A DNA stretch of 18,852 nucleotides from Holophagaceae bacterium (GTDB lineage Bacteria > Acidobacteriota > Holophagae > Holophagales > Holophagaceae): the NCBI GenBank assembly GCA_003158505.1, contig PMJK01000033.1, positions 26,849 through 45,700 of the forward strand. The letters are read 5' to 3'. The notes under the pieces are model-generated. The model made no database searches. It was not told the DNA's origin and saw nothing but the letters and a program-made list of their open reading frames with translations. Position numbers and translations under genes: made by a program. Position 1 is the first letter of the stretch. Each line of letters begins with the position of its first letter. Positions 7,617-16,200 of this stretch are shown in pieces.

Positions 7617-9161
7617 CTACTTGAACCGCTGCCAGTCGATTCCGTAGAGGCGGATCTTGTACTGGATCATCCGCTTGCTGAGGCCGAGGCGCTTGGCCGC
7701 CTGGGACTGATTGCCGCTGGTATCCTTCAGGGCCTCGGTGATCAGCTCGATCTCGAAATTGGCCACCCGGTCGGCGAAACCATTGTCCTCGGACGAGGCG
7801 CTCTGGCCGGACTTGGTCTGGTAGCGGTTCAGCTGCAGGCTCGGGGGGAGGTGGTGCCCATGGATCACGTCTCCCTCGGCCATCACCGCGGCACGCTCGA
7901 TTACGTTCTCCATTTCGCGGACATTGCCAGGCCAATGGTAGGCCGTGAGCATGTCGATCGCCGGTGTGTCGATGCGGACGATGGTCTTGCCCATCTCCCG
8001 GGAGAATCGCTCTACGAAGGCATCCGCCAGCAGCATCATGTCCGCCTTGCCCCGCTCGCGCAGGGGGGGCATGTGGATGGGAAACACATTCAGCCGGTAG
8101 TAGAGATCGGAGCGGAACCGGCCGGCGACGATGTCGCCTTCCAGATGCCGGTTGGTGGCGGCGATGATGCGGGCATCGCTCACGATCGTCTCGGACCCGC
8201 CGACGCGCTCGAAGCGCTTGGTCTGGAGAACACGCAGCAGGCGGGTCTGCACCGCCGGCGGCAGCTCGCCGATTTCATCGAGGAACACCGTGCCACCCTG
8301 GGCGCGTTCGAATACGCCCGCCCGGCGGGCAGCGGCCCCGGTGAAGGCGCCCTTCTCGTGGCCGAACAGTTCGCTCTCGACCAGACTCTCGGGAATGGCG
8401 CCGCAATTGACCTCGATGCAAGGCTTGGCGCGCCGGGGAGAGAGGTCGTGAATGAGTTGGGCGAGCACGCCCTTCCCCGTGCCTGTTTCCCCGGTGATCA
8501 GCACCGACGTGTCGACTCCGGCGACCTTGGCGGCGAGGCGGGTCACGGCCTCCATGGCTGGCGACCGGCCTACCAGCCGGTCGAAGGTGGCCACGTGCAC
8601 GCGCTGATAGGCCTCCAGCCGGTCCTCCAGGCGGCGCCGCTGCACGAAAGGCCCCACTAGGTAGGCGACCTCGCTCAGCAGCCTCAAATCCCCTTCGGGA
8701 TCCGTGGCTTCGGCCAGGGGCCTGTCGGCCGAAAGGGCCCCCACGGCCTTGCCACGATATTGTATCGGCACGCAGAAGAAGGCCAGGTGGGCCAGGTCGA
8801 GCCCCTGCCGCAGCCCACTCCGGTCGAGGAAACCATCCTTGGGCTTCACGCCCGCCAGGAAGATGGGCGTGTTGGTAGCGATGACGCGGCCCGTGATGCC
8901 CTCGCCCGGGCGGTAGCGCATGAGGATGCCGGTGTCCGTAGGCACGCCCGCGGCCGTGATGTCCGCCGCGATCTCGTCCTCGGCGTCATTGAGCAGGGTG
9001 ACCACACCCCGGGCATAGCCCTGGTCCCGGTCCAACCAACGCAGCACCTCACTCAGGGCCGAGGCGGCATTGTCCTCGGTCGAGAGGAAGCGCCCGACGC
9101 GAGCGAGCAGGCCCAGCCGCGCGCACGCAGTGTTATTGGGCACGGAGAACGTGTCCAGCAT
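7617..9161 (-). CDS. nifA: NifA, sigma54-dependent activator of nif genes
   Basis: NifA binds upstream sites and uses ATP hydrolysis to open sigma54-RNA polymerase promoters of nif genes. The 514-residue protein (from the ATG at 9159-9161) has an N-terminal GAF-type sensory domain (about 14-174), an AAA+ domain with Walker A GETGTGKG (224-231), the sigma54-contact loop GAFTGA (271-276) and Walker B GGTVFLDEIG (289-298), and a C-terminal Fis-type helix-turn-helix (about 471-509). The frame is open upstream to a GTG at 9269, but a -24/-12 promoter inside that extension predicts a start of transcription near 9219, which favours 9161. No clear ribosome-binding site precedes it. The linker between AAA+ and the DNA-binding domain has no cysteines, unlike oxygen-sensing rhizobial NifA. 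Position next to nifH fixes it as NifA over other GAF-type sigma54 activators. Confidence 0.9.
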   Translation of the reverse strand: MLDTFSVPNNTACARLGLLARVGRFLSTEDNAASALSEVLRWLDRDQGYARGVVTLLNDAEDEIAADITAAGVPTDTGILMRYRPGEGITGRVIATNTPIFLAGVKPKDGFLDRSGLRQGLDLAHLAFFCVPIQYRGKAVGALSADRPLAEATDPEGDLRLLSEVAYLVGPFVQRRRLEDRLEAYQRVHVATFDRLVGRSPAMEAVTRLAAKVAGVDTSVLITGETGTGKGVLAQLIHDLSPRRAKPCIEVNCGAIPESLVESELFGHEKGAFTGAAARRAGVFERAQGGTVFLDEIGELPPAVQTRLLRVLQTKRFERVGGSETIVSDARIIAATNRHLEGDIVAGRFRSDLYYRLNVFPIHMPPLRERGKADMMLLADAFVERFSREMGKTIVRIDTPAIDMLTAYHWPGNVREMENVIERAAVMAEGDVIHGHHLPPSLQLNRYQTKSGQSASSEDNGFADRVANFEIELITEALKDTSGNQSQAAKRLGLSKRMIQYKIRLYGIDWQRFK

Positions 9162-9167
9162 CGGACA

Positions 9168-9184
9168 AGGGGCGAAGAACCCCT
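9168..9184 (-). other. Small hairpin in the nifA leader
   Basis: AGGGG and CCCCT form a 5-bp stem with a 7-base loop ending 6 bases before the favoured nifA ATG, in the place where a ribosome-binding site would be expected. No purine-rich site is visible there. It could limit nifA translation, but the stem is short and its role is a guess. Confidence 0.3.
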
Positions 9185-9229
9185 GATCATCGTTGAATGA
9201 GCTCAACTTCACCACCACGCGAGAATCGT

Positions 9230-9245
9230 AGCACTTCCCATGCCA
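9230..9245 (-). promoter_or_regulatory. Sigma54-type -24/-12 promoter for nifA
   Basis: On the minus strand TGGCATGGGAAGTGCT fits TGGCACG-N4-TTGCW with only two mismatches outside N4 (C6 to T and the first T of TTGC to G). The GG and GC pairs are exactly 10 bases apart. Transcription would start near 9219, giving a leader of about 58 bases to the ATG at 9161. The element lies inside the longest possible nifA frame, so it also bears on which start codon is used. It implies that nifA itself answers to a sigma54 activator, either NifA or another. Confidence 0.7.
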
Positions 9246-9315
9246 TTGCCCTGGTCCTGGGAGGACCACCCCTACCGCGAATCCACTTCAACAGTCTTGA
9301 GGAAAGTGTGTCCGA

Positions 9316-9330
9316 GGATGACCGTCATCC
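9316..9330. promoter_or_regulatory. 15-bp palindrome upstream of nifA, possible activator site
   Basis: GGATGAC-C-GTCATCC is a perfect inverted repeat with 7-base arms. It centres about 104 bases upstream of the predicted nifA transcription start, a normal distance for an enhancer of a sigma54 promoter. Its sequence differs from the GGAAC/GTTCC array at nifH, so it may bind another protein. The function is inferred from position and symmetry. Confidence 0.4.
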
Positions 9331-9568
9331 GACGATCCAAATCACGGGATAATTCCGTTGGAACCGAACCGGATTCTTTAAGAGCGTGTTTTAGAATTCG
9401 CACGATCCGCACTGGAAGGGATGGGCCCAGCATCTCACGCAGCCGGGACGTCCCTTCGAATGGGTGGCCTAAACCACTCCCCCTGGACCACCAAAGCGGA
9501 TCAGCGCCATGCCCTTGGAGCCATGACTCTGCCCTAGTTGAGCTTTTCAAATTAATCCATCGAGGTCG

Positions 9569-9590
9569 TTTATGCTTTTTTCTGCATAAA
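9569..9590. promoter_or_regulatory. AT-rich inverted repeat upstream of the hybrid kinase
   Basis: TTTATGC and GCATAAA are perfect 7-base arms around an 8-base T-rich spacer, 62 bases before the kinase start. Two more GCATA copies follow at 9608-9612 and 9628-9632. The symmetry and the AT-rich setting suggest an operator or promoter element for the kinase gene. I could not place -35 and -10 boxes with confidence. Confidence 0.35.
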
Positions 9591-9652
9591 ATCAATGAAA
9601 ATTCCGTGCATACTAATTCCATTTGAAGCATATTTGTGATCAATGGTGATGG

Positions 9653-11470
9653 ATGGCAAGACTCGCAAGGATTATCAGCGCTCTTCTTGACCTACTGGTC
9701 CCGCCCTCGGCCCGCGAAGACCCCCGGCTCAGGCTCCGCCACCGCGGAATCGTGAAGTCCCTCCTTTCCATCTCAGGCGTGGTCTCGTTCCTGTTCGTGG
9801 TCTACCTGGCGGTGCGCCCCGCTCCCACGCTGCAGGAAGTACTGCTGTTCGTCGTGGCCATCATCTCGCCGATGCTGGGGGCTCTATTCGTCCGCTTCAC
9901 CGGCCAGATTGAGTCGGGCCTGGTACTCACCAATTTGGCGGGTATCGGTATTGTCGCCTTCTGGTGCGGAGTCACGGGAGGCGTCCGGTCTCCGGCCCTG
10001 ATCTGGTTCCTTCCGAACCTGTTCCTCCTGAGCACCTTTGGAAGCAAGCGCATGCTGGTCATCACTGCCGGCATCCTCTTCACTGTGATCACAGGCCTGT
10101 TCCTGGCAACCCTTCGGGGCTGGCTCCCCCTGAGCCAGGTACCCGCCACCTTGGCTCCTCAATTCGATTTTCTGTCGATCATGTCCAGCGTAGCAGTGGT
10201 GGTGGTGGCTGGCATCGCCATGACCGGGACACGCGAGAAATCCAAACAGCTCCTTCTCGAGGCCAAGAATGCCGCGGAGGCCGCCAACCACGCCAAGTCC
10301 GCCTTTCTCGCCTCCATGAGCCATGAACTGAGGACACCACTGAACGCGGTGCTGCTTTCCGCTGACCTGCTCCGGGAGGATCAGGACCCGCCACTGAGCC
10401 CCAAGCAACTGCATACGGCGGACGAGCTCCGCCTGGGAGGGCAGCTCCTCCTGGGGCTAGTCAACCAGGTGCTGGAACTCAGCAGCATTGAGGCTGGGAA
10501 GGTTTCCCTCTCCATGGTGAGGACCCCCCTATCCGAGGCGCTGTCGCGTGCCCTCAGCGTGATCCAGCCCCTGGCGCTGCGCCGCAATATTCGGATTGAC
10601 TTCAATCTGGATGCCCTCTCCGATCTGGTGGTCCTCGCCGACCCCATCCAATTGAAATCGGTCCTGACCAACCTCCTCTCCAACGCCGTGAATTACAACC
10701 GGCATCAGGGCGAGGTTTTTGTCGGCGCCCGGAGGATCCAGGACGGCAAGGTAAGGATCGAGATCCGCGATACGGGGCCAGGGATCCCAGACCAAGCCAG
10801 GGAGGCTGCCTTCCAGCCCTTCAACCGGCTCGGCGCCGAAGGGTCCCACATCGAGGGGACTGGCCTGGGGCTCCCCATCACCGAACGGCTCATCCAGATG
10901 ATGTCGGGGAGCCTAGGCTTCGAAAGCGTTCCAGGGCAGGGCAGCACCTTCTGGGTGGACCTGCTCGCCATGCCCCCTCTTCCAAAAGCCGAGCAGCCCC
11001 CTCCCCCTGCAGCCGTGGAAACAGCTGCTAAAGATTCCCCCGTGTCCACGCCCACGCCCACGCCGCTGGACGTGCTCATCGCGGAGGATCACCCGATCAA
11101 CCAGAAACTGCTGCGGTTGACCCTCGAGAAGCGGGGACACCGGGTGACGGTCGTCTCGAACGGCGCAGAAGCGGTTCAGGCCCTGGACGACCCCGGAAGG
11201 AACTCACCCCACTTTGATGTCGTGCTCATGGACCTGATGATGCCGGTCATGGATGGCCTGGAAGCCACCCGCCGCATCCGGCAGATGGAGTCGGGCAGCG
11301 GGCGCCGCATCCCCATCGTGGCCGTGACGGCCTGCGCCATGGACAGTGACCGCGCGGCCTGCTTCGAGGCCGGCATGGACGATTACCTCGCCAAGCCCGT
11401 TGATACCCGGAATCTCATAAAAATTCTGGCAGGCATTCCGTCCGGAAATCATGCCGGCCAGAGGTCTTGA
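9653..11470 (+). CDS. Membrane-bound hybrid histidine kinase with C-terminal receiver
   Basis: A 605-residue sensor kinase that would autophosphorylate on histidine and pass phosphate to its own receiver. In order: about six hydrophobic segments between residues 35 and 192 forming a membrane sensor with no large external domain; a short coil; the HisKA box MSHELRTPLN with H224; the ATPase domain with N-box NLLSNAVN (near 340-347), DTGPGIP (373-379) and GTGLGLPI (402-409); a proline-rich linker (about 441-472); and a receiver with acidic pair E478-D479, phospho-acceptor D527 (LMDLMMPVMDG) and K581 (LAKPVD). No Hpt or DNA-binding output domain is present, so it needs a partner not visible here. 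The ATG has only a weak upstream GGTGAT. It is divergent from nifA; a role in nif control is possible but unproven. Confidence 0.9.
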   Translation: MARLARIISALLDLLVPPSAREDPRLRLRHRGIVKSLLSISGVVSFLFVVYLAVRPAPTLQEVLLFVVAIISPMLGALFVRFTGQIESGLVLTNLAGIGIVAFWCGVTGGVRSPALIWFLPNLFLLSTFGSKRMLVITAGILFTVITGLFLATLRGWLPLSQVPATLAPQFDFLSIMSSVAVVVVAGIAMTGTREKSKQLLLEAKNAAEAANHAKSAFLASMSHELRTPLNAVLLSADLLREDQDPPLSPKQLHTADELRLGGQLLLGLVNQVLELSSIEAGKVSLSMVRTPLSEALSRALSVIQPLALRRNIRIDFNLDALSDLVVLADPIQLKSVLTNLLSNAVNYNRHQGEVFVGARRIQDGKVRIEIRDTGPGIPDQAREAAFQPFNRLGAEGSHIEGTGLGLPITERLIQMMSGSLGFESVPGQGSTFWVDLLAMPPLPKAEQPPPPAAVETAAKDSPVSTPTPTPLDVLIAEDHPINQKLLRLTLEKRGHRVTVVSNGAEAVQALDDPGRNSPHFDVVLMDLMMPVMDGLEATRRIRQMESGSGRRIPIVAVTACAMDSDRAACFEAGMDDYLAKPVDTRNLIKILAGIPSGNHAGQRS

Positions 11471-11500
11471 ACCATACCTTCCGAGCTCGCAGAATCCTGA

Positions 11501-11517
11501 GAGTGTTTCTTACACTC
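11501..11517 (+). terminator. Possible terminator after the hybrid kinase
   Basis: GAGTGT and ACACTC pair perfectly around a 5-base loop, 31 bases after the kinase stop, and a T-rich stretch (11524-11533) begins 7 bases later. The stem is short and the T-run is interrupted, so termination may be weak. Confidence 0.4.
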
Positions 11518-11666
11518 CGTAAATTTCTTTTCGAAAATCCCTCATGATTGACCCCCATTTAGTGCTTTCCATCACCTTTTGGTTCGCCTCCACTCCCGCC
11601 GTCCGGTTCCTGGGGCTAGAGTCAGGTCGTCCCGTTTGAGGCTTCAGAACCACGCCGTCGCAGCCT

Positions 11667-11682
11667 TGGGACAAGTCCTGCG
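11667..11682 (+). promoter_or_regulatory. Candidate sigma54-type promoter for gdhA
   Basis: TGGGACAAGTCCTGCG keeps the GG and GC pairs exactly 10 bases apart and matches TGGxAC and TGC of the sigma54 consensus. C4, G7 and the final W do not match. A start near 11693 would leave a leader of about 65 bases to gdhA. In GC-rich DNA such partial matches are common, and I see no clear activator site upstream, so this is a candidate only. Confidence 0.3.
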
Positions 11683-11757
11683 GCGCATCCGTTCCAGACC
11701 ATCCTGACCCGGGCTCGAGCCCACATCTTTCTCAACGCCTTCCTACTTGGAGGAACC

Positions 11758-13107
11758 ATGAGCCAGTACGTCAACGAAGTCCTTGAGGGCCTCAAGAAGA
11801 AGGCCCCATGGGAAAGCCTCTTCATCCAGGCGGCCACCGAAATCCTGCATTCCCTGGCCCCGGTCCTCGAGAAGGAACCCAAGTACAAGAAGAACGCCAT
11901 CCTCGAAAGGCTGGTCGAGCCTGAGCGCGCCATTTCCTTCCGTGTGCCCTGGGTGGATGACAAGGGCCAGATCCGCATCCACACCGGCTATCGCGTGCAG
12001 TTCAACAGCGCCATCGGGCCCTACAAGGGCGGCATCCGCTTCCACCCCAACGTCACCCTCGACACGCTGAAGTTCCTGGGCTTCGAGCAGATCTTCAAGA
12101 ACAGCCTGACCGGCCTGCCCATGGGCGGCGGCAAGGGCGGCTCGGCCTTCGATCCCAACGGCAAGTCGGACGGCGAGATCATGCGCTTCTGCCAGGCCTT
12201 CATGATGGAGCTCTTCCGCCACATCGGTCCCGATACGGACGTGCCCGCCGGCGACATCGGTGTGGGCGGCCGCGAAGTGGGCTACCTGTTCGGCATGTAC
12301 AAGAAGCTGGCCAATGAGTTCACCGGCGTGCTCACAGGCAAGGGCCAGTACTGGGGCGGCAGCCTCGTGCGTCCTGAAGCCACGGGCTATGGCGTGGTCT
12401 ACTTTGCCGAAGAGATGCTGAAGACCAAGGGCGACAGCATGAAGGGCAAGAAGGTCGCCGTGTCCGGCTTCGGCAACGTGGCCTGGGGAGCGGTCACCAA
12501 GGCCACCCAGCTGGGCGCCAAGGTCGTCACCATCTCCGGCCCAGACGGCTACATCTACGACGCCGATGGCATCTCCGGCGAGAAGATTGCCTACATGGAG
12601 GAGATGCTGCGCATCGACCGCATGGCCGTGGCTCCCTACGCCTTGAAGTTCAAAACCGCCCAGTTCCACGCGGGCAAGCGCCCCTGGGGACAGGTGGTGG
12701 ACGTCGCCCTGCCCTGCGCCATCCAGAACGAGCTGAACCTGGACGAGGCCAAGACCCTTCTCGCGAACGGCTGCAAGGCCGTGGTCGAGGGCGCCAACAT
12801 GCCCAGCACCCTGGATGCGGTGGAGTTCTTCCAGGCCAACGGCGACAAGATCCTGTTCTCCCCCGGCAAGGCCTCCAATGCCGGTGGAGTGGCCACCTCG
12901 GGTCTCGAGATGTCCCAGAATTCCATGCGCCTCGGCTGGACCGCCGAGGAAGTGGACGCCCGCCTGCACCAGATCATGATCAACATCCACAAGTCCTGCG
13001 TGGACGCCGCCGCCCGCTTCGGCACGCCCGGCAACTATGTGAACGGCGCGAACATCGCCGGCTTCCTCAAGGTGGCCGACTCGATGATCGATCAGGGGCT
13101 CGTCTAG
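11758..13107 (+). CDS. gdhA: Glutamate dehydrogenase (hexameric, probably NADP-dependent)
   Basis: It converts 2-oxoglutarate and ammonium to glutamate, the direct sink for ammonium released by nitrogenase. The 449-residue length is that of the hexameric bacterial class. Active-site residues are visible: K90 and K114 (substrate binding), K126 in PMGGGKGG (catalytic lysine) and D166 in VPAGDIGVGGRE. The nucleotide fold has GFGNVAWGA at 237-245. Whole-length resemblance to E. coli GdhA supports the NADP-linked biosynthetic type, but the coenzyme is not proven. A130 replaces the aspartate usual in GGSDFDP. A strong GGAGGA lies just before the ATG. The gene stands alone between a weak terminator upstream and a strong one downstream. 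Confidence 0.96.
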   Translation: MSQYVNEVLEGLKKKAPWESLFIQAATEILHSLAPVLEKEPKYKKNAILERLVEPERAISFRVPWVDDKGQIRIHTGYRVQFNSAIGPYKGGIRFHPNVTLDTLKFLGFEQIFKNSLTGLPMGGGKGGSAFDPNGKSDGEIMRFCQAFMMELFRHIGPDTDVPAGDIGVGGREVGYLFGMYKKLANEFTGVLTGKGQYWGGSLVRPEATGYGVVYFAEEMLKTKGDSMKGKKVAVSGFGNVAWGAVTKATQLGAKVVTISGPDGYIYDADGISGEKIAYMEEMLRIDRMAVAPYALKFKTAQFHAGKRPWGQVVDVALPCAIQNELNLDEAKTLLANGCKAVVEGANMPSTLDAVEFFQANGDKILFSPGKASNAGGVATSGLEMSQNSMRLGWTAEEVDARLHQIMINIHKSCVDAAARFGTPGNYVNGANIAGFLKVADSMIDQGLV

Positions 13108-13125
13108 TCCTCGGCCTTTCGCTAC

Positions 13126-13165
13126 CGCAGAAAAAGGGGGCTGCTCGCGGCCCCCTTTTTCTGCG
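13126..13165. terminator. Strong bidirectional intrinsic terminator after gdhA
   Basis: The arms CGCAGAAAAAGGGGGC and GCCCCCTTTTTCTGCG are perfectly complementary over 16 bases around an 8-base loop. With A-runs on one side and T-runs on the other, the stem can act in both directions. It begins 18 bases after the gdhA stop and separates gdhA from the next gene. Confidence 0.9.
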
Positions 13166-13202
13166 CAGGCCAGTAAACTGCCGAGGAGACGGGGCTTCCA
13201 CG

Positions 13203-16200
13203 ATGATCAGTAGGGAATTCAACGAGATCTTCCGGAAGTACTCCTCCGACAAGGAGATCTTCCACGACCTGATGCCCCTGCGCACCCGGGAGATCCTGCT
13301 GGTGGCTCCGGCCTTTGACGCCTTCACCCTGGAACAGGACGGCCTGCTGACCGAGATCCTCTTCGAGGGCTACTACCAACTCAACATGAGCAATCCGCCT
13401 CGGTTGATCAACGTGTCCACCCTGGACGAGGCGCTGGAGAAGTGCTCTTCTCGCCATTTCGACATGATCATCGTCATGAGCCGGCTGGGGCAGGGCGGCC
13501 ATGTGGAGGTGTCCAAGGCGCTCCGGAAAGCCGCGCCGCAGATCCCGATCTACCTGCTGCTCAACGACAACGTGGAAGTGGGCGCCATGGACCGGCGGCG
13601 CCAGGAGCTTCAGCGCCACTATGACCAGATCTTCGTCTGGAACGGGAATCCCGAGATCTTCATGGCCATGGTGAAGCTGATGGAGGACCGCGCCAACGTC
13701 GAGAACGACACCAAAGTCGGCCTCACCCGCGTCATCCTGCTGGTCGAGGACAGCATCCGCTACTACTCGCGGTACCTGCCCATCCTCTACGCCGAGATCC
13801 TCAAGCAGACCACCCGGCTGGCCAAGGACCAGAGCATGGATGGCATGACGCGGACCCTGTCCATGCGCGTCCGGCCCAAGGTGCTCCTGGCCACCACCTA
13901 CGAAGAGGCCATCGCCTTCTGCGACAAGTACCAGGATTTCCTGCTCTGCGTCATCACCGATCGGAAGTTTCCCAAGGATGGGGTGGTGGATCGGGAGGCT
14001 GGCATCAAGGTCATCAAGGCCGTGAAGGACCGCAACCCCTATCTCCCGACCCTGCTGCAGTCCTCCGATCCCTTCAAGGAATCCTGGGCCACGGCCATCA
14101 GCAGCGGCTTCCTCAACAAGAACTCCTACACGCTGGGCGCCGAACTCTCCAACTTCTTCCATGAAAGCCTGGGGTTTGGCGACTTCATCTTCCGGGACGA
14201 GGGGGGCGCCGAAATCGCCCGCGCCGTCGACATGGAGGACCTGCAGGCCAAGCTGCGCACCGTTCCCGTGGAATCCCTGGTCTACCATGCCTCCCGGAAC
14301 CACTTCTCCGCCTGGATCATGGCCCGCGGGGAAGTCCAGGTGGCGAAGGTGCTGGGGAAGTTCCGCCTTTCCGACTACCGGGACCCCGAGGAGATGCGCA
14401 CCTTCCTCATCAACGTGGGCGATTACGTGCAGCGCATGAAGACCCTGGGGAAGGTGGTCCCCCTGACCGAATCCACCCCGAAGGATGAGCCCAACATCCT
14501 GCGGCTGGCCCCGGGTTCCATGGGCGGCAAGGGCCGTGGCGTCGCCTTCATCCATTCCCTGCTCTCCCGCCTGGATCTGGACAACCTGCTGCCCGAGGCG
14601 AACATTCGAATTCCCCGCTCCGCCATCATCGGCACGGAGGAATTCAACTCATTCATCAGCCGGAACGGCCTTCGGCAGATGCTCCAGAACGATGTGGACG
14701 ACGATGCCATCAAGCGCCGCTTCCTCATGGGTTCCCTGTCCCCGGAGCTGATGGCCAAGCTGCGGCTCTTCCTCGCCAAGCACGCAAGGGTGCCCCTGGC
14801 CGTGCGCTCCTCGGGCCTGCTGGAGGACAGCCTTTCCCATCCCTTCGCGGGCCTCTACAGCACCTTCTTCCTGCCCAACAATGACCCCGACCCTTCGGTG
14901 CGCGAGGCCCAGCTCACCGAGGCCATCCGACTGGTCTACGCCTCGGTCTATTCGAAGGCCTCGCGTTCCTACTTCCAGGCCATCGACTACAAGATCGAGG
15001 AGGAGCAGATGGCCATCCTCATCCAGGAGGTCTCGGGCAGGCGCTTCGGCGATCGCTTCTACCCCCACATCTCCGGGGTGGCCCAGTCCTTCAACTACTA
15101 CCCGGTGGCCTACACCCAGCCCCAGGACGGCATCGCCAACATCGCCGTGGGTCTCGGGAAGTATGTGGTCGAAGGGGGAAAGACCTACCGGTTCGCGCCA
15201 CCCTACCCCGAGATGGATATGCTGCCGCCCAGGGAGCAGCTGCGCACCACCCAGAAACAGTTCTACGCCCTGGACATGAGCCGCACCTCCGTGGACTTGT
15301 ACGGCGGTGAGGACGCGACGCTCATCAGCCTCGACATCAGCCAGGCCGAGAAGGACGGGGCCCTCTGGCATTGCGCCTCCGTCTGGGACGCCAACGATGA
15401 CCGGATCCGCGATGGCCTGGACAGCCCTGGCCCGCGCGTCGTGAACTTCCGGAACATCCTGAAATACGACCAGTTCCCCCTCCCGAAAATTCTCCAGACC
15501 CTCCTGGAGCTCATCCGCGAGGCCATGGAGACGCCCGTGGAGATCGAGTTCGCCGTGAACCTCGACAAGGACCCGGGAAACGGCAAGCCCACCTTCACCC
15601 TGCTCCAGATCAAGCACCAGCTTCTCGACAACGGCGAAGTGAACCTCTCAATCACGGACCTTGATCCCGCGGAGCTCTTCCTGTTCTCGGAGAAATGTGT
15701 GGGCAACGGCGTCGTGGAGGGGCTTCGCAACATTGTGTGGGTGGACCCCGAGGGCTTCGACAAGTTCGAGACACCTGCCCTGGCCGCCCAGATCGAGCAG
15801 GTCAATGACCGGTTCCGGACCGAAGGCGGGAAGTACGTGTTGCTGGGCCCCGGCCGCTGGGGCAGCAACGACCACCACCTGGGCATTCCCATCACCTGGT
15901 CGATGATCTCCTGCGCCCAGGTAATCGTGGAATACGCCATGGCGAACTTCCAGGCCGATGCGTCCCTGGGTTCCCACTTCTTCCACAACGTGACCTCCCT
16001 GAACATCGGCTACTTCACCGTGCCCTATCCCCGGGGAACCAGCCTCCTCGACTGGGACTGGTTGCGCCAGCAGCCCGAAGTCTGGCGTTCGGGCTGCCTT
16101 GTCCACAGCCGTCTGGAGGAACCCGTCCACATCGTCATGGACGGGCGGCGCAGCGCCTCGGCCATCTTCAAGCGCACCCCGAAACCACCGCCACCGGAGC

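Larger units (their letters stand above)
9246..9652. other. Regulatory gap between nifA and the divergent kinase gene
   Basis: I find no credible gene in this stretch. The open frames on either strand here have codon use unlike the GC-ending codons of the neighbours and lack ribosome-binding sites. The first part (to about 9540) has ordinary composition and holds a 15-bp palindrome. The last part, about 9541-9650, is clearly AT-rich, which fits a promoter region for the kinase, and holds a 22-bp inverted repeat. Confidence 0.5.

Noticed and set aside
7498..7935. A 145-codon minus-strand frame covering the end of nifA and the nifH promoter.
   Set aside because: It is an out-of-frame reading of the nifA 3' end and would run through the palindrome array and towards the nifH promoter.
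9272..9643. A 123-codon minus-strand frame and an overlapping plus-strand frame (9240-9626) in the nifA-kinase gap.
   Set aside because: Third codon positions are not GC-rich as in real neighbours, the minus frame begins at a TTG in the AT-rich patch without a ribosome-binding site, and no domain is recognisable.
11743..12990. A 415-codon minus-strand open frame opposite gdhA.
   Set aside because: Antisense open frames opposite glutamate dehydrogenase genes are a known artefact of codon bias; no domain is visible.
13122..14555. A 477-codon minus-strand open frame opposite the receiver/ATP-grasp gene.
   Set aside because: It runs through the gdhA terminator and opposite a conserved protein; its composition is that of a shadow frame.
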